A DNA stretch of 64,000 nucleotides, taken from positions 198,246-262,245 of the forward strand of contig CALJKV010000121.1 in assembly GCA_937974245.1 (NCBI GenBank), given 5' to 3'. This DNA comes from an uncultured Chloroflexota bacterium. Lineage in GTDB: Bacteria > Chloroflexota > Anaerolineae > Aggregatilineales > Phototrophicaceae. Each line of letters opens with the position of its first letter. The stretch's first letter is position 1. The translations under genes were made by a program, and so were the position numbers. Of this stretch, positions 46,321 to 54,514 are shown piece by piece. The notes beneath the pieces are model-generated. The model worked only from the letters and a program-made list of their open reading frames with translations. It ran no database searches and was not told the origin of the DNA.

Positions 46321-46420
46321 GTAGGGGAACAATATATTGTGCCTGGACACGGTATACCATGTCCCTACAACGTATTTAGTTCGCGCTATTCGCCTGGGGA
46401 GGGTCTGAGACCCTTCCCTA
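46321..46420. repeat. REP-like palindromic units in the acs cluster
   Basis: Two adjacent palindromic units. The first (46321-46368) is bounded by GTAGGGG and CCCTAC and contains the perfect 12-base palindrome ACAATATATTGT (46329-46340) and a near-perfect 20-base palindrome at 46345-46364. The second (46396-46420) centres on AGGGTCTGAGACCCT (46400-46414) and ends CCCTAC. GTAGGGG-bounded palindromes resemble dispersed intergenic repeats of Chloroflexota and cyanobacteria. Confidence 0.6.
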
Positions 46421-46469
46421 CGGGAACGTAAAACCCCACAGTCGCAAAATTCCCAAAACCATTCAATCG

Positions 46470-47810
46470 CTACAACACCTGCTTGATGAATGCCGGGAGG
46501 TCAATGGCCTCACGCGGGCCAACACGAATCTCCCAATCCGGTAGTTCTTCTTCCAGCTCACCGGAAAGCACGGCAACATGCCCCGGTATGACAATCCGTT
46601 TGCGGTTGACCTTATCGGCAACGTTGAAACTCTTGATTGTCTTGGCAATACGTTCGGCGTCGAACTTGCCCGCCGCCCACGCCGTCAGCACGCTCATGCC
46701 CTCGGCGTCGGTCACAACCAGCCAGGCAGGAATCCCGGAACCTTCGATTTCGTTCGCCACGCTGAAGTAGGTAATACTGAAGTTGGTCGTCACCAGCACC
46801 GGGTCATCTGGGCCGGGGTTGTTGATTTCATAGATATCGGGCTGCACCTGGATCGGTTTCTGCGGGTCGGTGTAGATGTTTTCCCGTAACACGAGCAACG
46901 GGTAAGCTGTCTCCGCAGCGAAGTGATCCAGCACGATAAACCCGGCGTACTTGGTAATAGCATGGACAGCCATGACTGATTCCTGTGCCGGGTCACTCCC
47001 TTCACCTGGAAAACTAATGAGCGGATACCCCAGGGGTCGAAAGTTCTTCTTGAGCGCCAACCGCCGGATTTGTGTATTGAGCGCCAGTGATTGGCTCAAG
47101 TCGCGTGCCGCCGGGTCAAGCACGAGGTCTTTGACGCCAGCTTCTTTGATCTTCTCGGTCAGGTCGGCCAGTTCATCTAGCGACTCTGCAATCACCGCCA
47201 GGGAAGCATGATGTTGTTTGGCGAGGTCGGTCATCGCCTGCCAATTTCCTGTGTTTGCGCCATAGATGAGTGGATTTTCGCCATCCACCGCCCGCAGCCC
47301 CGCCGCTATCATCGTTGAATCGGTGCTGATGAGGATCAGTGGACGGTGGCTGGCCTGGCGGACGGCTGCAATCGCCGATGCGAAAGCCGCAGCGTCACCG
47401 GAAACCGCCTCTACCGCGAAACCATCAAGCGTCAAGTCACGCCCGACATAGTTGACACAGTAACCATCGGCTTCCGCTGCCGCTGCCTGGATTTCTCCGG
47501 CGGGCTGACTGTCTTTCAATCGCAGGAACAGCCCCGGCTTGTTATAAAACGTCTTTTCGTGGCGGAACATCACGACCTCGTTGCCAGCCTTGACCTCGTG
47601 ACCATTCGCTTTGAGCGACACCAGCCGCACCGGGGGTTCGGACGCTTCGGAAAGTTGTGCTTTAGCGTCTTCCGCCACATGCGGGCAGGATGAAAGCTCG
47701 ACTTGCTTGGCGGCCAGCTTCATGGCGAAGGCCAAACAGGTGGGAAAACCACAGTCTTTACAATTGATCTGCGGCAGCATTTTGTAAATTTGAATACCAG
47801 AGAGTGCCAT
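46470..47810 (-). CDS. acsC: Corrinoid iron-sulfur protein large subunit (CODH/ACS gamma)
   Basis: The 446-residue cobalamin-carrying subunit that delivers the methyl group to acetyl-CoA synthase. The N-terminal 4Fe-4S motif has Cys at 17, 20, 25 and 42 (INCKDCGFPTCLAF, then SSCPHV). A TIM barrel (about 95-320) and a C-terminal cobalamin-binding domain with VTTNFSITYFSVANEIEGSG follow. The length is typical of the family. It lies 15 bases behind the small-subunit gene, as expected for a heterodimer. Confidence 0.96.
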   Translation of the reverse strand: MALSGIQIYKMLPQINCKDCGFPTCLAFAMKLAAKQVELSSCPHVAEDAKAQLSEASEPPVRLVSLKANGHEVKAGNEVVMFRHEKTFYNKPGLFLRLKDSQPAGEIQAAAAEADGYCVNYVGRDLTLDGFAVEAVSGDAAAFASAIAAVRQASHRPLILISTDSTMIAAGLRAVDGENPLIYGANTGNWQAMTDLAKQHHASLAVIAESLDELADLTEKIKEAGVKDLVLDPAARDLSQSLALNTQIRRLALKKNFRPLGYPLISFPGEGSDPAQESVMAVHAITKYAGFIVLDHFAAETAYPLLVLRENIYTDPQKPIQVQPDIYEINNPGPDDPVLVTTNFSITYFSVANEIEGSGIPAWLVVTDAEGMSVLTAWAAGKFDAERIAKTIKSFNVADKVNRKRIVIPGHVAVLSGELEEELPDWEIRVGPREAIDLPAFIKQVL

Positions 47811-47825
47811 GAATGACTCCTTGCC

Positions 47826-48800
47826 TTATACAGTTTCCGGTACGGTCATGAGGTCGGTGATGGCCTGATGCACACGGCGCACACTTTCCGGGTGGCGCAG
47901 CACGACGACATCTGCGCCGGATTCAACCAGCGTCATCGCGGTGAGTGTCTCCCAGTTGATAGCTCGCTCTTCCCACTTGCCCCAGGTTTCCGGCACGTCC
48001 TGGCCGAATTTGGATTCTTTGGTCTTCCAGGCTTCAAAGCCGGGCGTGACCATCATGGGGAGCTGCGTCATCGCATCGCCCTGCAGGGCAGCCAGCCGCA
48101 GCCGTTCCATCACCGAGTAGCCGTACTCAATACCATAACCCAACGCTCCGGTGGTCGGATCCATCACGATCCGATCCAGTGGCAGCCCCATATCGTGAAT
48201 GAGAATGTTGAGCTGTTTGGCAAGATTGACATCCATCGGGGTACGTGCAACAACACAGTGGTCGTTCGCCATTGCCGCCGCCACAATCGTGCGATAGTTC
48301 TTGTCCTCGCAGAGACCCAGCGCTAGCCGCTCTCCCTTGGTTGCTTCGGCCACCGGCACGAGCAATTCGTTATCGGCATCCGCCTGCCCTGGGCCGAGGA
48401 CAATCAGAGGGAGCTTGGTGGCAGCTAATGCCGCTTTCACAGCCCCTACTGCCATCGAAGGAGTCGTCGGACTGCCATCGGCGGCGGTCAGGGTGAGCGC
48501 GAGTACCAGCAGGTCTGCGCTGGCGACTTCCGCCTGTTTAGCCCAGGTTGCCGGGTCGTTAGCCGCATCACCCCAGATTTCCAGCAGCAGCCCCGACCAG
48601 TCCTCAGGCCGGCGATCCTTAATCTCTACGGCAATTACCGGACGATGGGGAGTCGATTTTTCAAAATGCATAAACGGTAATGTATTCTGGCCTCCAATCA
48701 TAATAGTGTGCGAGCGCGTTCCTCCGTCTGCGGGGGTTGCGCCCAGCGTGACTACGCGAACAGAGCCAGCCCATGAATCTTTTGGTATTTCAACCGCCAT
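47826..48800 (-). CDS. acsD: Corrinoid iron-sulfur protein small subunit (CODH/ACS delta)
   Basis: The 324-residue TIM-barrel partner of the large corrinoid subunit. Typical segments are VRVVTLGATPADGGTRSHT with GGQNTLPF near the N-terminus, VAVEIKDRRPEDW, LNILIHDMGLPLDRIVMDPT and GALGYGIEYGYSVMERLR. The length is normal. The gene is followed by the large subunit after 15 bases and preceded by a CBS-domain gene after seven bases. Confidence 0.96.
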   Translation of the reverse strand: MAVEIPKDSWAGSVRVVTLGATPADGGTRSHTIMIGGQNTLPFMHFEKSTPHRPVIAVEIKDRRPEDWSGLLLEIWGDAANDPATWAKQAEVASADLLVLALTLTAADGSPTTPSMAVGAVKAALAATKLPLIVLGPGQADADNELLVPVAEATKGERLALGLCEDKNYRTIVAAAMANDHCVVARTPMDVNLAKQLNILIHDMGLPLDRIVMDPTTGALGYGIEYGYSVMERLRLAALQGDAMTQLPMMVTPGFEAWKTKESKFGQDVPETWGKWEERAINWETLTAMTLVESGADVVVLRHPESVRRVHQAITDLMTVPETV

Positions 48801-48807
48801 AATCTAT

Positions 48808-49317
48808 TTACTCCTGATCTTCTGACCGGGCCCGGCGCAGTGCCGCATCCCGTTTTGCGATGAAAGCCTCTAATGGCGCCTGTCGTGCTGCTTTGATGCC
48901 CAGGTCTCCTAATTCGGAATCATCCAGGGCTGCCAGATGGCGTAAAAAATGTTGGTAAGTCAGTACGCCCGCCGGATAGGTCACACCATCGGAGTTATGG
49001 GTTAAAAACAAGACCCGACAACCCTGATCTCGCATGATCTGCGCCGCCGCTGTCAGGGGGATAGTCGGGGGTACCTGAGGAACGTTATCATTCATAATAT
49101 CCTCGGCGGTAAGTTGGCGACATTCATCCCGTGAGTAGGCATTCACCAACTCGTCCTGACTGACCATGCCAACCCCGTGCCCGTCTTCATTCAGCACGAT
49201 CAGGGCTTCGAGGTTTTTCTCCAGGAGTTGGCGGGCGATCTCGACCACCGGGGTATCCGGGGCGCAACTTGCCACCCCGACGGTCATAAGGTCACGAATG
49301 AGGATACGTTCAGCCAT
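48808..49317 (-). CDS. CBS-domain-pair protein within the acs cluster
   Basis: A 169-residue soluble protein made of two CBS motifs (about 1-60 and 65-130: IRDLMTVGVASCAPDTPVVE and AEDIMNDNVPQVPPTIPLTA), which bind adenosine nucleotides, plus a helical Arg-rich C-terminus. It sits between acsB and acsD with a seven-base gap to acsD and an 84-base gap to acsB. CBS-pair proteins often gate enzymes by energy state, so regulation of the corrinoid step is possible, though this is inference. The ATG at 49317 has AAGGA seven bases upstream and is preferred over the ATG at 49323. Confidence 0.88.
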   Translation of the reverse strand: MAERILIRDLMTVGVASCAPDTPVVEIARQLLEKNLEALIVLNEDGHGVGMVSQDELVNAYSRDECRQLTAEDIMNDNVPQVPPTIPLTAAAQIMRDQGCRVLFLTHNSDGVTYPAGVLTYQHFLRHLAALDDSELGDLGIKAARQAPLEAFIAKRDAALRRARSEDQE

Positions 49318-49340
49318 ACTCATTTCCTTGTCTATCCCTG

Positions 49341-49385
49341 CCCTCTTGTTGTGAGGGCCGTAGGGGAGAAAATGAGACTCTCCCC
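49341..49385. repeat. REP-like palindrome between the CBS gene and acsB
   Basis: CCCTC (49341-49345) faces GAGGG (49353-49357), and GGGGAGA (49363-49369) pairs with TCTCCCC (49379-49385). The GTAGGGGAG boundary matches the units at 46321-46420. No T tract follows on either strand, so it is a repeat and not a terminator. Confidence 0.5.
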
Positions 49386-49401
49386 CACGAAAAACACAGC
49401 A

Positions 49402-51699
49402 CTAGAAAATCGGGTCCATAATCAGTGCCGGGTGGTTGTGTTCTTCCATCCAGGCGACCAATTCATCTACAGTAGATACGGTCCGTTCGTCGGCGATCTT
49501 CTCGATCAATCCAGGGTCGCCCTCACGTTCAGCTACCGCTTGCAGTTCATCGGCCATCGTTTGCTTGAGGACGCTGCTCATCCAGACGATACGCTTGAAG
49601 CCACCGTCCGCCGAGATGAACTTGGGGCTGACAAGATAGTACTTACCTACACCCATCACACCGGGGGTCTGCATCCCGCCACCAGCCATACCAGCCAGCG
49701 TGCTGAAAGTCATACCTGCCGGGGTCATACTGGTGTCCTCACGGTTGACCACCATCACCCCATTCGATTCTGGAATCAGCATCACGATACACTCAAAACA
49801 ACCACATGCTGTCATGGGATTTTCCATAATGGAGTACATCGAGACTTCCGCGACTTTGCCGTGCGAGGCACTCTCAGCATAAGTATTAATCCCCGTCCAA
49901 TAGCCCTTGTGATCATCTAACTGTGATCCCAGCTTGATCGGTTGGTTCGGGCCGGTCGGATTGATGCTGAAGGATGCCTTGCAGTCCAGCCAGTTGTACG
50001 CACCACACAGGCCTAACCGTTCCGGGCTGACGATGCATACATGATCTGGCGCGAAAGACTGGCAAAGGGTACACGAGTAAAACTCATTCACAGCACTATC
50101 GGTCAGGTCGGCCAAACGTTTGTTACGGTAGTCATAGGCCTCACGGGCATGCCCCAACCATTCCTGCACCAGGGAAGGTTCGGTGACGACTGTCACCTGC
50201 ACTTTATCCACAATCGCGCCGAAATCAGCGTGCAACCGGGCGTGCAGAATCTTGCCGAAGTGTTCCAGGTTGAAACCTTTATCCACCGCGCCGTGTGACA
50301 AGCGAATCCAGGCAATGTCACGCTGCCCGATATGCTGGATGCCAGAAGCGCCATTCACAAAATAGTGAATCTGACGTTCCAGCACCGGCTCAAAGTCCTT
50401 CTGCATCCCACGGCCTGCAACTTCAACCAGGATGCCCATGTCCATGTGACCCTGCACCTCCACGTCGGCAAAATCGGGGCCAATCACCTCAATCTTGCCA
50501 TCGCTGATGGAGTCCAGGTCAACCATCCGCAGGTACTCAAAGCAGCGCGAATGCTTGCCGCCAAACTCAACCCGCATGTCGGCCTTACGCACGACTTCTC
50601 CCTCAAAGGCGGAGCCATACGGCACCGGCACCGGCACATTGGCGACTTTCACCTTGACACCGCGCACCTCGATGCACTTCTGTACCAGTTGCTCGGCGCG
50701 TTCCAGGTCATCCGCCCCATCAATCTCGTTAAAGGGCATACTGACAACATGTTCATAAGTTGTGACGCCAGTCGGCAGAATTTCAGGAATCACTGTATCC
50801 GCGATGACCGGAAAGCCAAAATTGATTGCCCCCGCCGCCGCCGCGTATTTCAGGTCGTCAACCTCACCGAGTGCCAGCACAAAAGCGTACACACGCTCCT
50901 TGTTGTACATCAGGATTTCGCGTGCCATGCCGCCCTTCATACCGCCGAACGTCAGCGCCGAACGCACCGCAAACCCCAGCGCATAAATCGCGCTCAGGGT
51001 ATCCGTGCCGAACGGGACGGTGTAGGTGTCGTAGCCAAGTTCGACGCCCTCTTCCTGCAACTGGTGAATGATGCTGTGCCCGTTAACGTTGCCGGAGAGA
51101 AACGTCAGGATATTGCGACGCTGTAATTCGCGCACGATCTTGACGGCCACTTCGTTCGACTTGGCCGCGCCGACAATCGCCGCGAACCCTGGCATACGAC
51201 CATCCACCAGTTGGATACCCCAACTGCGGAGTTGAATATCATCAATCGGGCCATTGAGATGCCCATCCATCCCATTGCTGCCGTTGCCGTTCTCACCCAT
51301 ATCCGGGCTGGTGAACGACGTGCCACCCGCCAGTTGGAAGCCGGGCAACGGTTCAGGCTGTAGCCCGTAGACAAACCGGATAGCTTCAATCACTTCCGCC
51401 GCAAACAGGGTCGCCATACCGGAATCGAGGGTCTCCCCTAGGTAGGGCGTCCAGTGATTACTGGATGGCATCGGGTGCAGCAGTTCACGGGCATGGGCCA
51501 GAACCGGCTCAAGCTGCCCAATGGTTTCAATCTGCATTCCGGTCATCCCAAAAATCAGCGGCAGATAATAGGCGGTATTGGGGAAGGCCACCCGTGTATC
51601 CGCTCCCTTTTCGACCAGCGCCTGCTGGTACATGTATTCCGCTTCAGCGACAAGCGCGTTTGCTCCGCGAATCGCTCGTGTTGCAATGTAACGTGACAT
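49402..51699 (-). CDS. acsB: Acetyl-CoA synthase catalytic subunit
   Basis: A 765-residue acetyl-CoA synthase of the bacterial type with the N-terminal CODH-binding domain. The A-cluster ligands have the same spacing as the Moorella enzyme: Cys543, 546, 555 and 565 for the 4Fe-4S cluster and the Cys632-Gly-Cys634 motif for nickel, all offset by 37 residues. An insert of Gly/Asn/Asp-rich linker (about residues 134-151, GENGNGSNGMDGHLNG) accounts for part of the offset. It makes acetyl-CoA from CO, the corrinoid methyl group and CoA. The gene lies 12 bases behind the CODH gene. Confidence 0.97.
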   Translation of the reverse strand: MSRYIATRAIRGANALVAEAEYMYQQALVEKGADTRVAFPNTAYYLPLIFGMTGMQIETIGQLEPVLAHARELLHPMPSSNHWTPYLGETLDSGMATLFAAEVIEAIRFVYGLQPEPLPGFQLAGGTSFTSPDMGENGNGSNGMDGHLNGPIDDIQLRSWGIQLVDGRMPGFAAIVGAAKSNEVAVKIVRELQRRNILTFLSGNVNGHSIIHQLQEEGVELGYDTYTVPFGTDTLSAIYALGFAVRSALTFGGMKGGMAREILMYNKERVYAFVLALGEVDDLKYAAAAGAINFGFPVIADTVIPEILPTGVTTYEHVVSMPFNEIDGADDLERAEQLVQKCIEVRGVKVKVANVPVPVPYGSAFEGEVVRKADMRVEFGGKHSRCFEYLRMVDLDSISDGKIEVIGPDFADVEVQGHMDMGILVEVAGRGMQKDFEPVLERQIHYFVNGASGIQHIGQRDIAWIRLSHGAVDKGFNLEHFGKILHARLHADFGAIVDKVQVTVVTEPSLVQEWLGHAREAYDYRNKRLADLTDSAVNEFYSCTLCQSFAPDHVCIVSPERLGLCGAYNWLDCKASFSINPTGPNQPIKLGSQLDDHKGYWTGINTYAESASHGKVAEVSMYSIMENPMTACGCFECIVMLIPESNGVMVVNREDTSMTPAGMTFSTLAGMAGGGMQTPGVMGVGKYYLVSPKFISADGGFKRIVWMSSVLKQTMADELQAVAEREGDPGLIEKIADERTVSTVDELVAWMEEHNHPALIMDPIF

Positions 51700-51711
51700 C
51701 GTGCCTGTCTC

Positions 51712-53727
51712 CTATTTTCCGGGAATGCCGTAGAGCGCCTGCTGCCGTTCTGCGAAGGGCAGTTGTTCCAGTTCGCGCATCCGTGCATCACCACTACGCC
51801 CAAAGCGATTCGGGTTGTATTCCGGCAGTCCCAGGTCAGCCCGTTTACGATCAATATGATCAAGCGTGCGTTGAATCATCTCTTGCGGGTCGGCGACGAA
51901 TTCCAACTTGCCACCATAGATTTCTTCCCATCCATCGCTAATCAGGTGTGCGACAATATCGCTATCCTCGACCCGATCCGGCATCCCACTCACCGGGGAA
52001 GAGCCACCAAACATGACATACGCGCCGGAAGCCACACAGTAAGTACCAATCGCCAGCGCCTTCTCGCTCATCCACTCCGGCGCTAAACCAACCGCCGGAA
52101 TCTGGTCAATATCGTCCCCCAGGCCGCCTTCTTCTACGATCTGAGTTAGCACCGTCAGGATGCGGGTATTATCCACACAAGAACCCATGTGCAGTACCGG
52201 CGGGATACCCACCGTTTCGCACACTTCGCGCAGCCCTGCCCCAACCTGGTCTAAACCCGCCTCACCTAGCAGCAAACCGAGTTTGGCGCTGGCAATCGCA
52301 CCGCAGCCGGTCTGGACAATTAACACATCTTGCTTGAGCAGTTCGCGGGTGACAAATGTATGCAGGTAATCATGCTGGCTGCGCGGGTTGTTGCAACCCA
52401 CGATGGCTGCCACACCACGAATCCGCCCGGAAATGATGGCATCGTTGAGTGGACGGAAGGAAGCGCGGTAGCTGCCACCGAGCATATAGTTGATGTATTC
52501 GTGTGAAAAGCCGGGAATCAGCGACTCGCGCACATCGGGGATATGGACACCACCGCGATTCTTGTAGTTATCAATCGCGACTCGCAAAATATCTTTGGCA
52601 ATCGTCATCGCCTTGTGTTCGTCAAATTCGATGTGGGTCGCACCCTTGATTTTGACCTTGGGGGATGTCGTGATAACTTTGGTGTGGAAGTTTTCTGCCA
52701 GGCCGACCAGCGCCTGCATGACGCACTGCACATCTACGACCATCGCTTCCACCGCACCGGTCAAAATCGCCAGTTCCTGCTGGAGGAAGTTCCCCGCAGC
52801 GGGGACACCCTGCCGCATGAGGATTTCATTGGCTGTACAGCAGATACCTGCCAGGTTGATGCCTTCAGCTCCGGCTTCTCTGGCATAGGCGATAATATCC
52901 GGGGTCTGCGAGGCTGCCACGATCATCTCGCTGAGAGTGGGTTCATGGCCGTGTACGACGACATTCACCATGTCCGCCCGCAGCACGCCCAGGTTGGCCT
53001 GCCCCAGCACCGGGGCGGGCGTGCCAAACAGAATGTCAGCGACATCAGTGGCGATCATACTGCCGCCCCAGCCATCAGCCAGTGCCGTGCGGATCGCGTG
53101 TTGCAAAATATGTTCCGGGTCCTGGTCGTCGCCAATATGCGTGCGGTGCAGGGCCTCGACCACTTCACGGTCAATACCGCGCGGTATGACCTTCTGCTCT
53201 TCCCAGATTTTCTTGCGTTTTTCCGGGGCGCGGATAATGGGGGCAACGGCGCCCCGCTGCTGCCCGAACTGCGCCAGGTAGAGATCGGCCAGGTCGTTAG
53301 CGATCTCCTCCGGCGAGCGACCATCTACTGGAATGTCATATTTAGAAGCGACAATACGCAGTTTGGCGACATCGCGGATGATGTAGCCTTCGGTCTCTCC
53401 CTGGGCAACGGCCTTAAGCGTAAAAGCCATGTCGCGGCCATGATCGGAGTGCGCCGCCGCACCCGCCGCAATCGCCCGGATTAAATTACGGGCCTGGATG
53501 GTATCAATAGTCGCACCACACACGCCCGTCTGTCCTTCTTTCGTCAACCGGCACGGCCCCATCCCGCACAGCTTACAGCACATGCCCGCCGAACCAATAT
53601 TGCACGGCACCATATCGTCTGCGCGGGAAAAAGCAGTGCCGACGCCGATTTGGTCGGCGCGTATCAACATTTCTTGAGCAGCAGGGTCAATCGAATGCTG
53701 CTCAGGGGTGCGCTTTTCCTTAGCCAT
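51712..53727 (-). CDS. acsA: Anaerobic (Ni-Fe) carbon monoxide dehydrogenase
   Basis: The 671-residue catalytic subunit that reduces CO2 to CO for acetyl-CoA synthase. The D- and B-cluster cysteines lie in PCNIGSAGMCCKLCGMGPC (Cys42, 50, 51, 54, 59) and Cys70. C-cluster motifs follow (GICCTANE, VGCNNPRSQHD, QTGCGAIA, HMGSCVDNTR, GSSPVSGM). The length is normal. The HMA-like gene overlaps its start by eight bases and acsB follows after 12 bases, so the three are in one operon. CooS is the alternative name for stand-alone relatives, but the acsB neighbour supports AcsA. Confidence 0.97.
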   Translation of the reverse strand: MAKEKRTPEQHSIDPAAQEMLIRADQIGVGTAFSRADDMVPCNIGSAGMCCKLCGMGPCRLTKEGQTGVCGATIDTIQARNLIRAIAAGAAAHSDHGRDMAFTLKAVAQGETEGYIIRDVAKLRIVASKYDIPVDGRSPEEIANDLADLYLAQFGQQRGAVAPIIRAPEKRKKIWEEQKVIPRGIDREVVEALHRTHIGDDQDPEHILQHAIRTALADGWGGSMIATDVADILFGTPAPVLGQANLGVLRADMVNVVVHGHEPTLSEMIVAASQTPDIIAYAREAGAEGINLAGICCTANEILMRQGVPAAGNFLQQELAILTGAVEAMVVDVQCVMQALVGLAENFHTKVITTSPKVKIKGATHIEFDEHKAMTIAKDILRVAIDNYKNRGGVHIPDVRESLIPGFSHEYINYMLGGSYRASFRPLNDAIISGRIRGVAAIVGCNNPRSQHDYLHTFVTRELLKQDVLIVQTGCGAIASAKLGLLLGEAGLDQVGAGLREVCETVGIPPVLHMGSCVDNTRILTVLTQIVEEGGLGDDIDQIPAVGLAPEWMSEKALAIGTYCVASGAYVMFGGSSPVSGMPDRVEDSDIVAHLISDGWEEIYGGKLEFVADPQEMIQRTLDHIDRKRADLGLPEYNPNRFGRSGDARMRELEQLPFAERQQALYGIPGK

Positions 53728-54124
53728 GATCGTTGTCTCCCTCGTGATTTTTCATCGGCCCCATTCCTGGACACGGCCAGAGTGGACGGTCAGCATAAGG
53801 CATATTCTGGGTAAAACTGATCGTCGTGCGTGTTTGGGCGTAAGCGGAGGTATGTCTGAAAAACGTGTCCTTCTGGCTGTTCCCATAAGCCGGTTTTCCG
53901 GTTTCAGCCGGCATCATCAGATCCTGGAGATATCCAGCAGCCTCCAACGCGGCAGTGATGCGGGCTGCATCCACTTGTGCCGGATCGTAAGTTGCCTGGA
54001 TCGTATGAAATGCGCTACTGGCGTAAACCTCGACAACGCCCGGCATCTGGTGCAAGATACGCCGGACTTCCGTTACGTGGTGGTCGGCATAGAGCGCCCC
54101 CGTTTCGACAGTTACTGTTTCCAT
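53720..54124 (-). CDS. HMA-like small protein, first gene of the acs cluster
   Basis: A 134-residue protein. Residues 1-65 have the beta-alpha-beta-beta-alpha-beta pattern of a heavy-metal-associated (HMA) domain (METVTVETGALYADHHVTE, then MPGVVEVYASSAFHTIQATYDP). The usual CxxC is absent and reads YADHH, so metal binding, if any, must use other ligands. The C-terminal 70 residues hold a Pro/Met/Cys motif (WPCPGMGPMKNH). I chose the ATG at 54124; GAGGAAG lies about 12 bases upstream. It overlaps acsA by eight bases, suggesting translational coupling, and I know of no named family for this position. Confidence 0.8.
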   Translation of the reverse strand: METVTVETGALYADHHVTEVRRILHQMPGVVEVYASSAFHTIQATYDPAQVDAARITAALEAAGYLQDLMMPAETGKPAYGNSQKDTFFRHTSAYAQTRTTISFTQNMPYADRPLWPCPGMGPMKNHEGDNDHG

Positions 54125-54196
54125 AAGATTGTCCGCTTCCTCCTCAATGTGTGGTTTGCGACTAACCAAACTTCAAAATATGTTTGTCCCTAGTTA

Positions 54197-54242
54197 AACA
54201 AAAAGCTGAAAGTTGACCTTGCATAGAAGGCAAACTTTCAGC
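54197..54242 (-). terminator. Terminator-like hairpin in the acs leader
   Basis: On the minus strand GCTGAAAGTT (54242-54233) pairs perfectly with AACTTTCAGC (54214-54205), with an inner CCTT/AAGG stem extension, and a TTTTTGTTTAA tract follows (54204-54194). It sits about 80 bases before the first gene. It may end uppS transcripts from upstream or act as an attenuator in the acs transcript. Confidence 0.8.
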
Positions 54243-54318
54243 AGGTACCATGATTCTGTAATGTTCGCTGCTGGTTCGGCGTCAGTTGCAACGATCAACA
54301 ATGTTTATTTATATTGTG

Positions 54319-54347
54319 ATATTCAATCACTTTGCCTGATTAGACAA
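54319..54347 (-). promoter_or_regulatory. Candidate sigma-70 promoter of the acs cluster
   Basis: On the minus strand TTGTCT (54347-54342) and GAATAT (54324-54319) are separated by 17 bases. The predicted transcript would start near 54312, upstream of the terminator-like hairpin. The hexamers are imperfect, so this is weak. Confidence 0.3.
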
Positions 54348-54514
54348 GTGAAAAACCTCACACAAGTCGTACTCATTTGTCATTTATCTATAAGCGGCTG
54401 AGTATTGGAGAGAGATTCTGGTGGCGCTAAAAGGGGCTTTTGAAACAGATAGCAAAAAACAAGGAGCATAAGCCTCTGGTTTAAGAATATTCGGATAAGT
54501 TGCGTTGCATCGCG

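Larger units (their letters stand above)
54125..54514. other. Leader/promoter region of the acs cluster
   Basis: A 390-base spacer between the uppS end and the first acs-cluster gene, AT-rich in its middle. It holds a candidate promoter and a terminator-like hairpin, listed separately. No open reading frame of significance lies in it. Confidence 0.5.

Noticed and set aside
50332..51126. 264-codon plus-strand frame antisense to acsB
   Set aside because: It lies entirely within acsB, whose product is clearly conserved. The frame's protein has no domain and its composition is typical of antisense frames in high-GC genes.
52543..53484. 313-codon plus-strand frame antisense to the CODH gene
   Set aside because: Fully overlapped by the conserved CODH coding sequence; no ribosome-binding site or domain.
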